A program made the position numbers and the translations under genes. A stretch of DNA of 25,012 nt from Bordetella parapertussis (GTDB taxonomy: Bacteria; Pseudomonadota; Gammaproteobacteria; Burkholderiales; Burkholderiaceae_B). The notes below the pieces were generated by a model. The model was given only the letters and a program-made list of their open reading frames with translations, did no database searches and was not told the origin of the DNA. Every line of letters starts with the position of its first letter. The stretch's first letter is position 1. Shown here one piece after another: positions 15,559 to 24,107 of this stretch. The stretch is taken from NCBI GenBank assembly GCA_945872285.1, contig CAMBZR010000048.1:1-25012 (forward strand), written 5' to 3'.

Positions 15559-15956
15559 TGGTTTGGATCGATGTAACGCCCTTTCCAGGGGATCACGTGC
15601 CTCACGCCACCCTTAGGAAACTCTGTATCACCCAAGCGCCGTGGGATCAAATGCACATGGCAATGCCAGACCGATTGCCCAGCGATTTCGCCGCAGTTCA
15701 TGCCAACGTTATAGCCGCCGATCGTTGGATCAAGGCCATCAATCACGTTTTTTTGCGAATGAATTAAAGCGTGCATTGCTAGGGCTTCGTCTGGCGTAAC
15801 GCCAAAATAATCTAGCGTGTGACGTTTTGGAATAATCAACGTATGGAAAGGCGTAACCGGATACGCATCACGCGTTGCGTAGGCGAGATCATTTTCTTCA
15901 ACGATCCGCGCGCGATCACTAACCTGTGCTTCGCAGAATAAGCAAACGTCTTTCAT
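15555..15956 (-). CDS. HIT-family (histidine triad) nucleotide-binding protein
   Basis: 133 residues. The histidine triad HCHVHLIPR lies near residue 100, and an N-terminal CLFCEA Cys-x-x-Cys pair suggests the zinc-binding HIT subgroup. HIT proteins hydrolyse or transfer nucleotidyl groups, for instance from AMP-linked substrates. The start overlaps the stop of the SAF-domain oxidoreductase as ATGA, making it the third gene of a PhyH-oxidoreductase-HIT operon. Its specific role there is unknown; it may only be a housekeeping hydrolase recruited to the operon. Confidence 0.88.
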   Translation of the reverse strand: MKDVCLFCEAQVSDRARIVEENDLAYATRDAYPVTPFHTLIIPKRHTLDYFGVTPDEALAMHALIHSQKNVIDGLDPTIGGYNVGMNCGEIAGQSVWHCHVHLIPRRLGDTEFPKGGVRHVIPWKGRYIDPNH

Positions 15957-17296
15957 CAGAACGTGTATGCCGCTTCCATTTCACGCCTGATCTTGAACGC
16001 GGCCGTGTTGGGGTCCATCTGTACGTCATCCCAACACAAGCTCTGCCCTTTTGCAACAGCGCGCACCACCTTGACACTGTGGGCCATCCCAAGCGGCAAG
16101 CCGCCCATACGCTTAGAAGTCGAGGCCGGCAATAACTTACCCCAAACGGTATAACCACCTTCGCCATCGAGCATATCGCCAGGCTTTAAGTCGCGCTTAG
16201 CAGTGGCCACCACATCGGCGTTCCAGCTGTTGGCAACACCAGTGGCTTCGCCACGCAAGGCTACGCTTGCAACGCTCATACCAACCTCAAGTCCAATCAA
16301 ATGCCAACGCTTGTACAACGTGAAATAACGCCCGGTTGAGTCGGTGTGTGCGTTGTACTCTTCAAAACAATTCTTGATATAGTCGGTTTCGGCTTCGACT
16401 GTAACCCAGACCCCCATGCGAATATCATACGGGATCACACGGCCGTCTTTTTCGAGACTAGAAATCACTTCAACCATGCCTTTGCGCTCGAGCACACCAC
16501 CTTCGCTGATGGGCCTCGTCACAAACGGGATATCTTCAACACTGGCAGGTGGATAGAGCAACCCATTCGAGGGCACACCCAAGCCCGTTGCATTTGAAAC
16601 GGCTGTGCTTTCAATCGATGGCTTAGAGCCATCTAAAAAGCTATTGAACATTTTTGGATTTAAACCACCACGCTCAGCTTGCTCGGGGGTCAAGCCATAA
16701 AAGCCCCATACAGTCTCGGGCGTCGATTCAGAAAAATGCGGCAACCATTTGTGACCACGGCCTGCGGCCACGACCGGAAAGCCACAGGTACGTGCCCAGT
16801 CGACCAAATCACAGATCAAAGCGGGTTGGTCACCAAAAGCCAGCGAATACACCACACCCGCCGCCAAGGCGCGTGAGCCCAGCAACGGGCCACAGAACGC
16901 ATCTGCTTCAACCGTCACATTCACCACGTGTTTTTTATACGCAAACGCTTCAAGGATATGGTCAACTGCATGCATCGGTGAGCCCGTGCATTCGACCACC
17001 ACATCCACCGAGGGATGACGCACCAAGGCTTGCCAGTCGTCAGAAATAAACGTTGTGCCGTTTTTAGCGGCATCATCAAGTGACTTAGCTTGCAGACGCT
17101 CGGGCACCCAACCGACGCGCGCCAGATTGGTACGCGCAGCCGTCGGAGACAAATCCGCAATCCCGACCAAATGCACACCCGGTGTGCGCGGGATTTGTGA
17201 CAGATACATTGAGCCGAATTTTCCGGCTCCGATTAAACCAATGCGAATTGGGCGATTGTCTGCAGCACGTTGTTGTAACTTGGCATACAAACTCAC
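15956..17296 (-). CDS. NAD(P)-dependent oxidoreductase with C-terminal SAF domain (homoserine-dehydrogenase-like)
   Basis: 446 residues. The N-terminal Rossmann fold has IGLIGAGKFGSMY near residue 20 and the VDVVVECTGSPM strand-turn typical of Gfo/Idh/MocA and homoserine-dehydrogenase folds. The C-terminal region, about residues 355-446, resembles a SAF domain (LKPGDMLDGEGGYTVWGKL, AVAKGQSLCWDDV). It probably oxidises or reduces a carbonyl or hydroxyl group of a small metabolite. The GTG start at 17296 overlaps the PhyH stop (GTGA), and the stop overlaps the HIT start (ATGA), so the three genes are tightly coupled. The substrate is not recognisable. Confidence 0.8.
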   Translation of the reverse strand: MSLYAKLQQRAADNRPIRIGLIGAGKFGSMYLSQIPRTPGVHLVGIADLSPTAARTNLARVGWVPERLQAKSLDDAAKNGTTFISDDWQALVRHPSVDVVVECTGSPMHAVDHILEAFAYKKHVVNVTVEADAFCGPLLGSRALAAGVVYSLAFGDQPALICDLVDWARTCGFPVVAAGRGHKWLPHFSESTPETVWGFYGLTPEQAERGGLNPKMFNSFLDGSKPSIESTAVSNATGLGVPSNGLLYPPASVEDIPFVTRPISEGGVLERKGMVEVISSLEKDGRVIPYDIRMGVWVTVEAETDYIKNCFEEYNAHTDSTGRYFTLYKRWHLIGLEVGMSVASVALRGEATGVANSWNADVVATAKRDLKPGDMLDGEGGYTVWGKLLPASTSKRMGGLPLGMAHSVKVVRAVAKGQSLCWDDVQMDPNTAAFKIRREMEAAYTF

Positions 17297-18165
17297 GCGG
17301 CCACCTGAAGTTCTTCGAGCGAAGTTTCAAGCGCACTGGCGGGCATCCCTTTGCCCCAAGGTAAGTCGACCGAGTAAGCCTTGGTCAGGCAATCATCGGG
17401 CAAACATTCAATCGGTGCGAAGTCGCGATGGGCAATGTATTCGGGCCGTTTGTGACGGCGAATGTGATTTGACACGGCACACAAGCTTAGATAAACCGCG
17501 TTGCGGTTCCAGGGCGACAAATTACTGCCCGAGGCATGCACCAAACAGCTATGGAAGAGAATCATTGACCCCGCGGGGCCTGTTGGGCTAACGATGCCAC
17601 CGTTTTTATCACCTGCGCGAGCCACTAACTGCCTGATTAACGCATTGTCGACCGTCCACAGCGGATAACTTGTCGTGGTGAGATCATGTTTGGCCTCAAT
17701 CACTCCCTTTTTGTGGCTGCCAGGAATGAACATCAGGGGGCCATTGTAGGGGTTCACGTCATCCAAAAAAATCGCAATGTTCATCGCGCGCTCGGTGGGC
17801 ATCATGTCGTCATTCAACCACGTACCGTAATCTTGATGCCATTGCCAGACGTCACCCTCAAAGGCCATTTTGCCGTTGATTTTGAACTGATGCATGTAAA
17901 GATCTTCGCCAAGCAGCTCCTGAACAGGCTTGATCATGCGAGGATGACGCCCAAGCTTGGCAAAGGGCTCGCTATACATATGCGCCGCAAAGTTTGTACG
18001 AACGGCATCACTATCTTTTTCACGTACGTTAAACGCCTCGCGCCGACTGTAAAGCTCTGGCACAGCAGCGTTCAAGGTTTTGGTTTCTTCAGGAGTAAAC
18101 AAACCCGGAAAAAACAGATAGCCGTCTTTATCAAACTGCGCGAGTTGTGCGGGGGTCAAGTCCAT
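17293..18165 (-). CDS. Phytanoyl-CoA dioxygenase (PhyH) family Fe(II)/2-oxoglutarate oxygenase
   Basis: 290 residues from the ATG at 18165, chosen because MDLTPAQLAQFDKDGYLFF is the normal PhyH beginning and GAGAGA lies upstream. The frame is open to a GTG at 18267 with unrelated residues. Iron ligands are His110 and Asp112 in WQWHQDYGTW, with the distal histidine in FHSCLVHASGSN. The following NRNAVYLS supplies the 2-oxoglutarate-binding arginine. It resembles ectoine-hydroxylase-like enzymes that hydroxylate small molecules, but no ectoine genes are here. First gene of the PhyH-oxidoreductase-HIT operon. Confidence 0.85.
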   Translation of the reverse strand: MDLTPAQLAQFDKDGYLFFPGLFTPEETKTLNAAVPELYSRREAFNVREKDSDAVRTNFAAHMYSEPFAKLGRHPRMIKPVQELLGEDLYMHQFKINGKMAFEGDVWQWHQDYGTWLNDDMMPTERAMNIAIFLDDVNPYNGPLMFIPGSHKKGVIEAKHDLTTTSYPLWTVDNALIRQLVARAGDKNGGIVSPTGPAGSMILFHSCLVHASGSNLSPWNRNAVYLSLCAVSNHIRRHKRPEYIAHRDFAPIECLPDDCLTKAYSVDLPWGKGMPASALETSLEELQVAA

Positions 18166-18279
18166 AAGGGGTCTCTCAGTTAGGTTAGGCATCGCATTAA
18201 CAGTAATATTAGCGGATTCGCGGCTTTTCGCCGCACCCGCCCAGTTCTCCAAGCCCCCCTCAGACACAAGAGCTAAAAA
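18166..18279. promoter_or_regulatory. Divergent promoter region, PhyH operon versus isocitrate-dehydrogenase-like operon
   Basis: 114 bases between divergent starts. It includes an AT-rich patch around 18195-18212 and a short perfect hairpin GCGGC-TTTTC-GCCGC at 18220-18234. The shared region suggests that the two units are co-regulated. No confident -35/-10 assignment. Confidence 0.4.
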
Positions 18280-19308
18280 ATGACAATGAGTTCCCCCATC
18301 CCAGCCACCTTGATCCCGGGCGATGGCATTGGCCCCGAAGTCGTTAAGGCGACGGTGGCGGTACTTGAGGCCCTAGGTGCTCCATTCGTGTGGGACACCC
18401 AACTCGCCGGGATGGCCGCGTTTCATATCTGTGGCGACCCAATGCCGCAGGCACTGCTCGATAGCATTCGTAAAAATGGCTTGGCACTGAAAGGGCCACT
18501 CACGACTCCAATTGGCGAGGGTTTTCGCTCAGCCAACGTACGCTTACGAGAAACCTTTGGCTTATACGCCAACGTGCGCCCGGCACTCACCATTGTGCCA
18601 GGGCGTTTTGAAAAAATCGATATCGTGCTGATTCGCGAAAACCTTGAAGGTTTTTATGTTGCGCACGAGCACTATTTAGCTGTTGGCGACGACCCGCGTG
18701 CCGTGGCGTTGTCTTCAGGTGCGAATACTCGTGTCGGCGTGAACCGCATAGCGCGTTACGCGTTTGAATACGCGATTAAACACGGTCGTAAAAAGATCAC
18801 GATCGTGCACAAAGCGAACGTACTTAAAGTGTTAACGGGCTTATTCTTAGAAGAGGCTCGAAACGTCGCGCGCGACTACGAAGGTCGCGTCGCGGTAGAT
18901 GACCGCATCGTCGACGCCTGTGCGATGCAATTAGTGCTGAACCCTTGGCAGTTCGATATGCTGTTGTGTACAAACCTGTTTGGCGATATTTTGTCAGACG
19001 AACTTGCGGGCTTAGTCGGTGGCTTGGGCTTGGCGCCCGGCGCCAATATCGGCAAAGACGTTGCGATTTTTGAGGCCGTGCATGGCTCAGCGCCTGATAT
19101 TGCGGGCAAAGGAATCGCGAATCCAATTTCGTTGTTATTAGCCTCTGCACTGATGCTTGACCATGTCGGTCACCACGACCTTGCCCTGCGCTTGCGCATC
19201 GCCATTGACCTGACCTTGAATCAAGACAAGGTCAGAACGATGGATTTAGGTGGCGAGGCAACAACGCATGCCTTTACCGAGGCACTGCTTAAACGAGTCC
19301 GCAGCTAA
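18280..19308 (+). CDS. Isocitrate/isopropylmalate dehydrogenase family protein, NAD-type isocitrate dehydrogenase-like
   Basis: 342 residues. It contains LIPGDGIGPEV at the N-terminus and the SxNxxLR substrate loop as SANVRLRETFGLYANVRP, typical of isocitrate rather than isopropylmalate binding. Next come IRENLEGFYVAHEHY, the Lys in HKANVLK, and the metal-binding NLFGDILSDE. The cofactor loop EAVHGSAPDIAGKGIANP carries Asp-Ile where NADP enzymes have Lys-Tyr, so NAD is predicted. It is shorter than typical citric-acid-cycle NADP isocitrate dehydrogenase and lies in a catabolic-looking cluster. It may act on isocitrate, tartrate/malate-type or another 2-hydroxyacid. The second ATG, two codons in, is an alternative start. 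Confidence 0.85.
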   Translation: MTMSSPIPATLIPGDGIGPEVVKATVAVLEALGAPFVWDTQLAGMAAFHICGDPMPQALLDSIRKNGLALKGPLTTPIGEGFRSANVRLRETFGLYANVRPALTIVPGRFEKIDIVLIRENLEGFYVAHEHYLAVGDDPRAVALSSGANTRVGVNRIARYAFEYAIKHGRKKITIVHKANVLKVLTGLFLEEARNVARDYEGRVAVDDRIVDACAMQLVLNPWQFDMLLCTNLFGDILSDELAGLVGGLGLAPGANIGKDVAIFEAVHGSAPDIAGKGIANPISLLLASALMLDHVGHHDLALRLRIAIDLTLNQDKVRTMDLGGEATTHAFTEALLKRVRS

Positions 19309-19434
19309 CCGCGATACAAACCAATAAAATGTCAATACTGATTGACCTGTAGGGAAAACTCGTTCTAGAAAGCAATTTGCACATTACACTTGCATCTGAC
19401 AACGTAAGATAACAATTGACCCCAAGGAGCCGCA

Positions 19435-20433
19435 ATGTTGCACTTTTCACTTTCAAAACTTACCAAAGTGGCCAGCGTATTGGCTCTGAGCCTGACCAGT
19501 ATTTTGTCGGCAGGCTCTGCACAGGCACAATCGCAAGACTATCCCAATCGTTCGATTAAATTTTTAGTGCCTTATTCGGCAGGGACCACCACCGATGTTA
19601 TTGCAAGGCTGTATGCTCAAAAACTAGGCGACCTTTTGGGCCAGACGGTTGTGGTCGACAACAAAGCGGGCGCCGGAGGCAACATCTCGGCTGACGCCAC
19701 CGCAAAGGCTGCGCCCGACGGCTACACCCTGAGCTTCTCGACCAGCGCCACGCATGCTACGAATCCATCGCTGTACGCCAACATTCCTTTTGATCCGATC
19801 AAAGACTTTACCCATATCGCTTTGATGGTGGCCGCCCCCAATATGCTGGCCATCAACCCAAAGATCCCCGCGAACAATATGGCTGAGCTAATCGCCTACG
19901 CCAAGGCAAACCCTGGCAAACTTACGTACATCTCGGCCGGCTCAGGCACCTCACCCCACATGGCGGGAGAGCTGTTAAAAACCATGGCGGGTATCGATAT
20001 CCGCCACATTCCTTACAAAAATATTACGCAAGGCTTTAGCGATTTATTTGCAGGCGAGGTGTCCATGGCGTTTTATCACGTACCCGTCATTTATCCGCAT
20101 GTGCAGTCTGGCCGTCTGAGGGCACTGGGTATCGCGACGAGTGAACGTAGCCCGATTGCACCCGAGGTGCCACCGATTAGCGACACGGTCAAAGGTTACG
20201 ATATCCGGCCATGGTGGGGTCTGGCAGGGCCTGCCGGGTTGCCACAGAATGTGGTCGATAAACTCTTTGAAGCGACTATGACGATTTTAAAAGATCCCGC
20301 CACACAGAAGCGGTTTATTGATCTCGGTTTGATCATTACGCCCATGAATACGAAAGACTTTAATGCATTCACAGTGACTGAATTAGTGAAGTGGACAAAG
20401 ATTGTCAAAGACTCAGGGGCCTCGGCAAACTAA
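19435..20433 (+). CDS. Bug/TctC-family tripartite tricarboxylate transporter binding protein
   Basis: 332 residues. A signal peptide ends at AQA, about residue 31, then QDYPNRSIKFLVPYSAGTTTDVIAR begins the mature fold, cited in part as YPNRSIKFLVPYSAG. ADATAKAAPDGYTL, PHMAGELLKTMAG and the HIPYKN block are standard Bug motifs. It captures a carboxylate in the periplasm, but no TctA/TctB membrane subunits are nearby, as is common for Bug genes in Burkholderiales. A strong AAGGAG lies five bases before the ATG. It is followed after three bases by the MetE-like gene and is probably co-transcribed with it. Confidence 0.92.
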   Translation: MLHFSLSKLTKVASVLALSLTSILSAGSAQAQSQDYPNRSIKFLVPYSAGTTTDVIARLYAQKLGDLLGQTVVVDNKAGAGGNISADATAKAAPDGYTLSFSTSATHATNPSLYANIPFDPIKDFTHIALMVAAPNMLAINPKIPANNMAELIAYAKANPGKLTYISAGSGTSPHMAGELLKTMAGIDIRHIPYKNITQGFSDLFAGEVSMAFYHVPVIYPHVQSGRLRALGIATSERSPIAPEVPPISDTVKGYDIRPWWGLAGPAGLPQNVVDKLFEATMTILKDPATQKRFIDLGLIITPMNTKDFNAFTVTELVKWTKIVKDSGASAN

Positions 20434-20436
20434 TCT

Positions 20437-21486
20437 ATGACAATAGTCGCAGCACCTGAAATACTACCAACAACCGTTGTCGGCAGCTACCCCCAACCAG
20501 CCTGGCTAGTGGATCATGCCTTGCTGGCGCAAGGTGTGCCCCGCACGCGCCTGCGAGAACTTTGGCGCGTTGCACCCGAGCAGCTTCAAGCTGCCCAAGA
20601 TGACGCCACACGACTCGCCATACAAGACATGGAACGCGCGGGAATCGACATCATCACCGACGGCGAGATCAGGCGCGAAAGCTATTCAAATCGCTTCGCT
20701 AATTCGTTAGACGGCATCGACGACCAAAACCCAGCCATCATTCGCTCACAAAACGGTCTTGAAACGCAGATTCCACGCGTGGTGGCTAAGATCGCCCGGG
20801 TGAACTCTGTTGAGGTTGACGACTTCAGGTTTTTGAAAGATCACACTAAGCGACTGACCAAAGTCACGTTGCCTGGTCCATTCACGATGGGTCAGCAGGC
20901 AAAAGACGAGTATTACCACGACGAAGAGGCCATGGTGATGGACTTTGCTGCAGCCGTCAACGCCGAAGCTTTGGCCTTACAAGCCGCTGGTGCGGATTTT
21001 ATTCAGCTCGATGAACCCTGGCTGCGCCACGACCCAGCAGCAGCCAAACGCTATGCAGTAAAAGCGATTAACCGAGCGCTGCAAGGCCTCACAGTGCCAA
21101 CAGTTGTGCACCTTTGCTTTGGATATGCTGCCGTAGTCAAAGGACAAAAACCAACCGGTTATTCATTTTTGCCGGGGCTGGGCGACTCGATTGCCACGCA
21201 GATTTCGATTGAAGCCGCGCAACCCAAACTTGATCTCGGCGTCTTGACGGATTTGGCAGGTAAAAAAATCATGCTTGGTGTCTTGGATTTAGGCGATCCG
21301 CACATTGAAACGGCCGAACAAGTGGCGAGTCGTATTCGCGCAGGACTTAAATTCGTCAAGGCAGAACAGCTTATTCCAGCACCCGATTGCGGCATGAAAT
21401 ACCTCCCCCGCAGCGTGGCGTTTGGCAAACTTTGCGCCCTGAGCACTGGCGCACGCCTAGTACGCCAAGAACTAGGCTTGTCTTGA
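20437..21486 (+). CDS. Cobalamin-independent methionine synthase C-terminal-domain-like (MetE/UROD-like) protein
   Basis: 349 residues, the size of the MetE C-terminal catalytic domain alone. It opens with LPTTVVGSYPQP. It has the acidic DGEIRRESY block, QLDEPWLRH, and the zinc ligands expected of the fold: histidine and cysteine in VVHLCFG and the distal cysteine in PAPDCGMKYLPR. Such stand-alone proteins move methyl groups from non-folate or unknown donors, often in catabolic or demethylation settings. The start is three bases after the Bug-gene stop with no strong ribosome-binding site, suggesting coupling. The donor and acceptor are unknown. Full-length MetE is excluded by the missing N-terminal half. 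Confidence 0.85.
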   Translation: MTIVAAPEILPTTVVGSYPQPAWLVDHALLAQGVPRTRLRELWRVAPEQLQAAQDDATRLAIQDMERAGIDIITDGEIRRESYSNRFANSLDGIDDQNPAIIRSQNGLETQIPRVVAKIARVNSVEVDDFRFLKDHTKRLTKVTLPGPFTMGQQAKDEYYHDEEAMVMDFAAAVNAEALALQAAGADFIQLDEPWLRHDPAAAKRYAVKAINRALQGLTVPTVVHLCFGYAAVVKGQKPTGYSFLPGLGDSIATQISIEAAQPKLDLGVLTDLAGKKIMLGVLDLGDPHIETAEQVASRIRAGLKFVKAEQLIPAPDCGMKYLPRSVAFGKLCALSTGARLVRQELGLS

Positions 21487-21500
21487 AACCAGCTTCGCTC

Positions 21501-22484
21501 TCAGGGCTTCGCCTCCGGTGCCTGAGTGACAACAGTATGTGCAGCTGGCCGAACCACCTCGGTGGCCAAACCAAGATACTCAAGTATCTGGACGCACGAA
21601 AACGTCAAGTCCAGTTCAAACCGCTTATGTCCATGTCGCGCCGAGCGCGCGTCAGCGTGGTGATTGTTATGCCACCCCTCGCCCACTGCGATTAGAGCGA
21701 CAAACCAGTTATTACGGCTATCATCCGCGGTGTTGTAGTTGCGGTAGCCCCAGAGATGCGCGGCAGAGTTCACAGACCATGTGATGTGCCACACAACGAC
21801 GGTACGCGCGAACACGCCCCAAACACAAACACTCGCGCCAAGCTGTAAGGCTTCGTAAAAAGAACCACCGAGGCTTAGCTCGATGAGCACTCCCGTTGCA
21901 AAAAACAGTGCCCAGGACCCCAGCACGATAAGGGGATAAAGCGCCGTGGTCTCGAGCCTCTTGTAAAAAGGATCACGCAAAATGTCTTTCGCGTATCGTG
22001 AGTAAATCTCAAGGCGTTCAAGGTCAGTATTTTTTACAAACATCCATCCCATATGCCCCCAAAACGGTCCAGCCAAGGGGCTATGAGGATCTTCACGTGA
22101 ATCAGAATGAACGTGGTGCAGACGATGCACAGCGACCCATCTTGCTGGCGTGTCTTGCATACAACAACAACCTAACACTGCGAACGTGTGTTCGAGCCAC
22201 TTTGGACAGACCAGCCCTCGATGAGTGAGTACGCGGTGGTAGCAAAGGTTGATGCCCAGGCTGCCAAACACAAACAAGCCCAGCACCAGCGTCCACACAC
22301 CGGACCAGCTGAACATCCCTGGCCAGAAAACGAGCAGAGCAAGCAAATGATAAGCGATCACCGTCAAGGTGTAGGGCCACTCTATTTTGCGAGAGACCGC
22401 CCCAGTGGGCAACAACAAAGATTCGACTATTTTTTTTGACCTACCACCCCGGCCGCGGGCGGCTTGGTCTGTTTCAAACACCAC
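21501..22484 (-). CDS. Membrane fatty-acid (acyl-CoA/phospholipid) desaturase
   Basis: 327 residues if read from the GTG at 22484. All three histidine boxes of integral-membrane di-iron desaturases are present: CYHRVLTHRG (HX4H), AVHRLHHVHSD (HXXHH) and WHNNHHAD (HXXHH). Hydrophobic segments include LLALLVFWPGMF and VLGLFVFGSLGINL. It introduces a double bond into acyl chains in the inner membrane. The start is uncertain: no good Shine-Dalgarno is seen, and the first 20 codons include a run of eight T (A on the coding strand) at 22430-22437 that could shift frame. It lies 39 bases downstream of the truncated VOC gene, and the IS element may have replaced its original promoter. Confidence 0.88.
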   Translation of the reverse strand: MVFETDQAARGRGGRSKKIVESLLLPTGAVSRKIEWPYTLTVIAYHLLALLVFWPGMFSWSGVWTLVLGLFVFGSLGINLCYHRVLTHRGLVCPKWLEHTFAVLGCCCMQDTPARWVAVHRLHHVHSDSREDPHSPLAGPFWGHMGWMFVKNTDLERLEIYSRYAKDILRDPFYKRLETTALYPLIVLGSWALFFATGVLIELSLGGSFYEALQLGASVCVWGVFARTVVVWHITWSVNSAAHLWGYRNYNTADDSRNNWFVALIAVGEGWHNNHHADARSARHGHKRFELDLTFSCVQILEYLGLATEVVRPAAHTVVTQAPEAKP

Positions 22485-22523
22485 AAGCCAATCAACTGGC
22501 TAGTGGCGCGCATTTTGTTCGAC

Positions 22524-22814
22524 TTATTTTGCGAACAGTGCCCTCATATTTGCAAAGGCCTTGAACGCAATAGCATTGCCGGAGGCATCCATAAAAAACA
22601 TGGTTGACTGCTCACCAGCTTCACCTTTAAGGCGAGTATAGGGCTCAATCACAAACTTTGTACCAATAGCCTTAAGCTTTGTTGCCATGGCTTGCCACTG
22701 AGGAGTCGACAACACGGCGCCAAAGTGCCCCACCAGCACCTGATGATCATCGACCGCGCTGGTCTGTTTGTGACCGCATTCATCGGGAGCGAGGTGCGCG
22801 ACGACTTGGTGTCC
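22524..22814 (-). pseudogene. VOC (glyoxalase/bleomycin-resistance) family protein, C-terminal remnant
   Basis: The last about 97 codons of a VOC-family gene remain: GHQVVAHLAPDE, HFGAVLSTPQWQAMATKLKA, FVIEPYTR and TMFFMDASGNAIAFKAF. The ending MFFMDASGNAIAFKAF holds the usual metal-ligand strand. In-frame coding sequence continues upstream of the first possible GTG start (22739) to about 22814, where homology stops at the edge of the IS element. The N-terminal half, with the first beta-alpha-beta module, is missing and does not reappear beyond the element at 24165. The gene was therefore cut by insertion plus deletion and is probably non-functional. Confidence 0.75.
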
Positions 22815-22832
22815 TTGACATCCTCCCCGCCC

Positions 22833-23633
22833 TCAGTCGATGACTGCCGCTTGCGCGGAAAGGACGGGGATTCCTACGGTGCTCAGGCAAAAGCTGCCTG
22901 AGTCACTTCGGTGGGTTCCTGTTTCATCGAGTGGTCTGACTGCACCGACTCTCCACGGGCTAACAAGCGGTATCCCCGCTCTAAAATATTGAGCAAGTCG
23001 TTGCTGGTGCGTCTTGAAACTATTCAGTGGGGCAATATAGCTGCTGTCACTCAACGTCGCGAAACGGGCGATTCCGACATCAATACCAATTGCCGTTGTA
23101 GACGTTGGTAAGGGTTGTTCAAGCTCGCGCTGTGTCTGAACAGAGATGAACCATTTTCCGCCTGACTGACTCACGGTGACGTTACGCACCTGACCCAGTG
23201 CCTTGAGGCTGTTGCGGTAGCGTAGCCACCCAAGTTTTGGCAACAAAATACGGTTATTGCTCTGGGCTAAGTGAATCTGTTTTGGCTCAGGATAGCGAAA
23301 ACTGTCACCACTACCTTTCTTTTTGAAACGTGGAAAGTCAGTGCGTTTTGCAAAAAAACCCTTGAAGGCTTTTTCTAAATCTTTTAGGGCATGTTGCAAC
23401 GCTTGCGAAGGTGTATCTTTCAGCCATTCCGTCCCCGTTTCACGTTTCCAAATGGGCAGCTTGGCTGCCATGGCTACGTAACCGATGAACTTATCACCGG
23501 CCTCGTGATTCTCTTTTTGCAGTGCCAACGCCTTGTTGTAGACGAACCGACACGAGCCAGAAAACCTGCGCATATCGCGCAGTTGGTCGCCATTTGGCAT
23601 TAATTCGTATTTGTAGGCCTGTAAACGTTTCAT
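22833..23633 (-). pseudogene. tnpB: TnpB (RNA-guided endonuclease family), internally deleted and frameshifted
   Basis: The open frame gives 266 residues against about 370-400 for intact relatives. Residues 1-216 look normal: KRLQAYKYELMPNGDQ at the start, then the first RuvC aspartate in GIDVGIARFATLSD (Asp185) and HQQRLAQY. After Tyr216, at about 22986, the frame reads an unrelated tail. A different frame there encodes the real TnpB C-terminus (NILERGYRLLARGE ... MKQEPTEVTQA) with a stop at 22883-22885. The RuvC II glutamate, the zinc-finger CxxC pairs and the last RuvC aspartate are all missing, so about 130 codons were lost at one junction. No nuclease activity is expected. Confidence 0.85.
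22882..22902. repeat. Hairpin in the tnpB 3' end (candidate guide-RNA scaffold region)
   Basis: CTCAGGCA, loop AAAGC, TGCCTGAG: a perfect 8-base-pair stem overlapping the original tnpB stop codon. In IS200/IS605 elements the 3' end of tnpB and the right end form the guide RNA (omega/reRNA), whose guide is the flanking host sequence; here that would be read on the minus strand toward 22814. A second short stem, CCGC-TTGC-GCGG, follows near 22853. Whether any RNA is made is unknown. Confidence 0.5.
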
Positions 23634-23712
23634 ACCTTAAATTATATTTGCGCGAGCAAGGTAGATCACCAAATTACCTGTGTAAAAGTTGTATCTGTAA
23701 GATACTAATTCT

Positions 23713-24090
23713 GTGAGTCTTTGCAACAAAAACTGGTTCTTTGTAACAAAATATACGCGTGATGGATTCACAAAAGACATACTGGACGACCTGCGCCCGA
23801 TACTTGCTAGCGTTTGCACTGATTTCGAGTCAGAGCTAATAGAGTTTGAAGGAGAAGACGATCACGTACACTTGCTGGTGAACTATCCACCTAAAGTGGC
23901 CGTGTCAAAACTCGTGAATAGTCTCAAGGGTATTTCTAGCTTGATGATTCGAAAAAAGAATGACCCAAACACCTGTAACAAGCTAGGGGACGGCGCTTTG
24001 TGGTCGCCAAGTTATTTTTCAGGAATCTGCGGCAGTGCGCCAATTTCCGTTATTTGCAAGTATATTAAGCAACCGCAAGCGCCACGCTAA
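23713..24090 (+). pseudogene. tnpA: TnpA, Y1 HUH transposase of the IS200/IS605 family, probably decayed
   Basis: The open frame gives 125 residues from a GTG. HUH is present as DDHVHLLV (His51, His53), and the likely nucleophile Tyr117 is in VICKYIKQ. The conserved blocks KDILDDLRPI and ALWSPSYFSG are recognisable. Signs of decay: an in-frame stop just upstream removes the usual first 10-20 residues, the usual LWGGALW reads LGDGALW, and the C-terminal helix QYIEQQQ reads KYIKQPQ. The HUH and tyrosine residues survive, so low activity cannot be excluded. Divergent from tnpB across 79 bases. Confidence 0.75.
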
Positions 24091-24107
24091 ATTAAAGGCC
24101 AAAGAAT

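Noticed and set aside
18166..18267. N-terminal extension of the PhyH protein from a GTG
   Set aside because: The added residues are not PhyH-like; the ATG at 18165 gives the standard beginning and has a nearby purine-rich site.
22740..22901. Plus-strand open frame across the VOC/IS junction
   Set aside because: It crosses two unrelated pieces of DNA and matches neither gene's reading direction.
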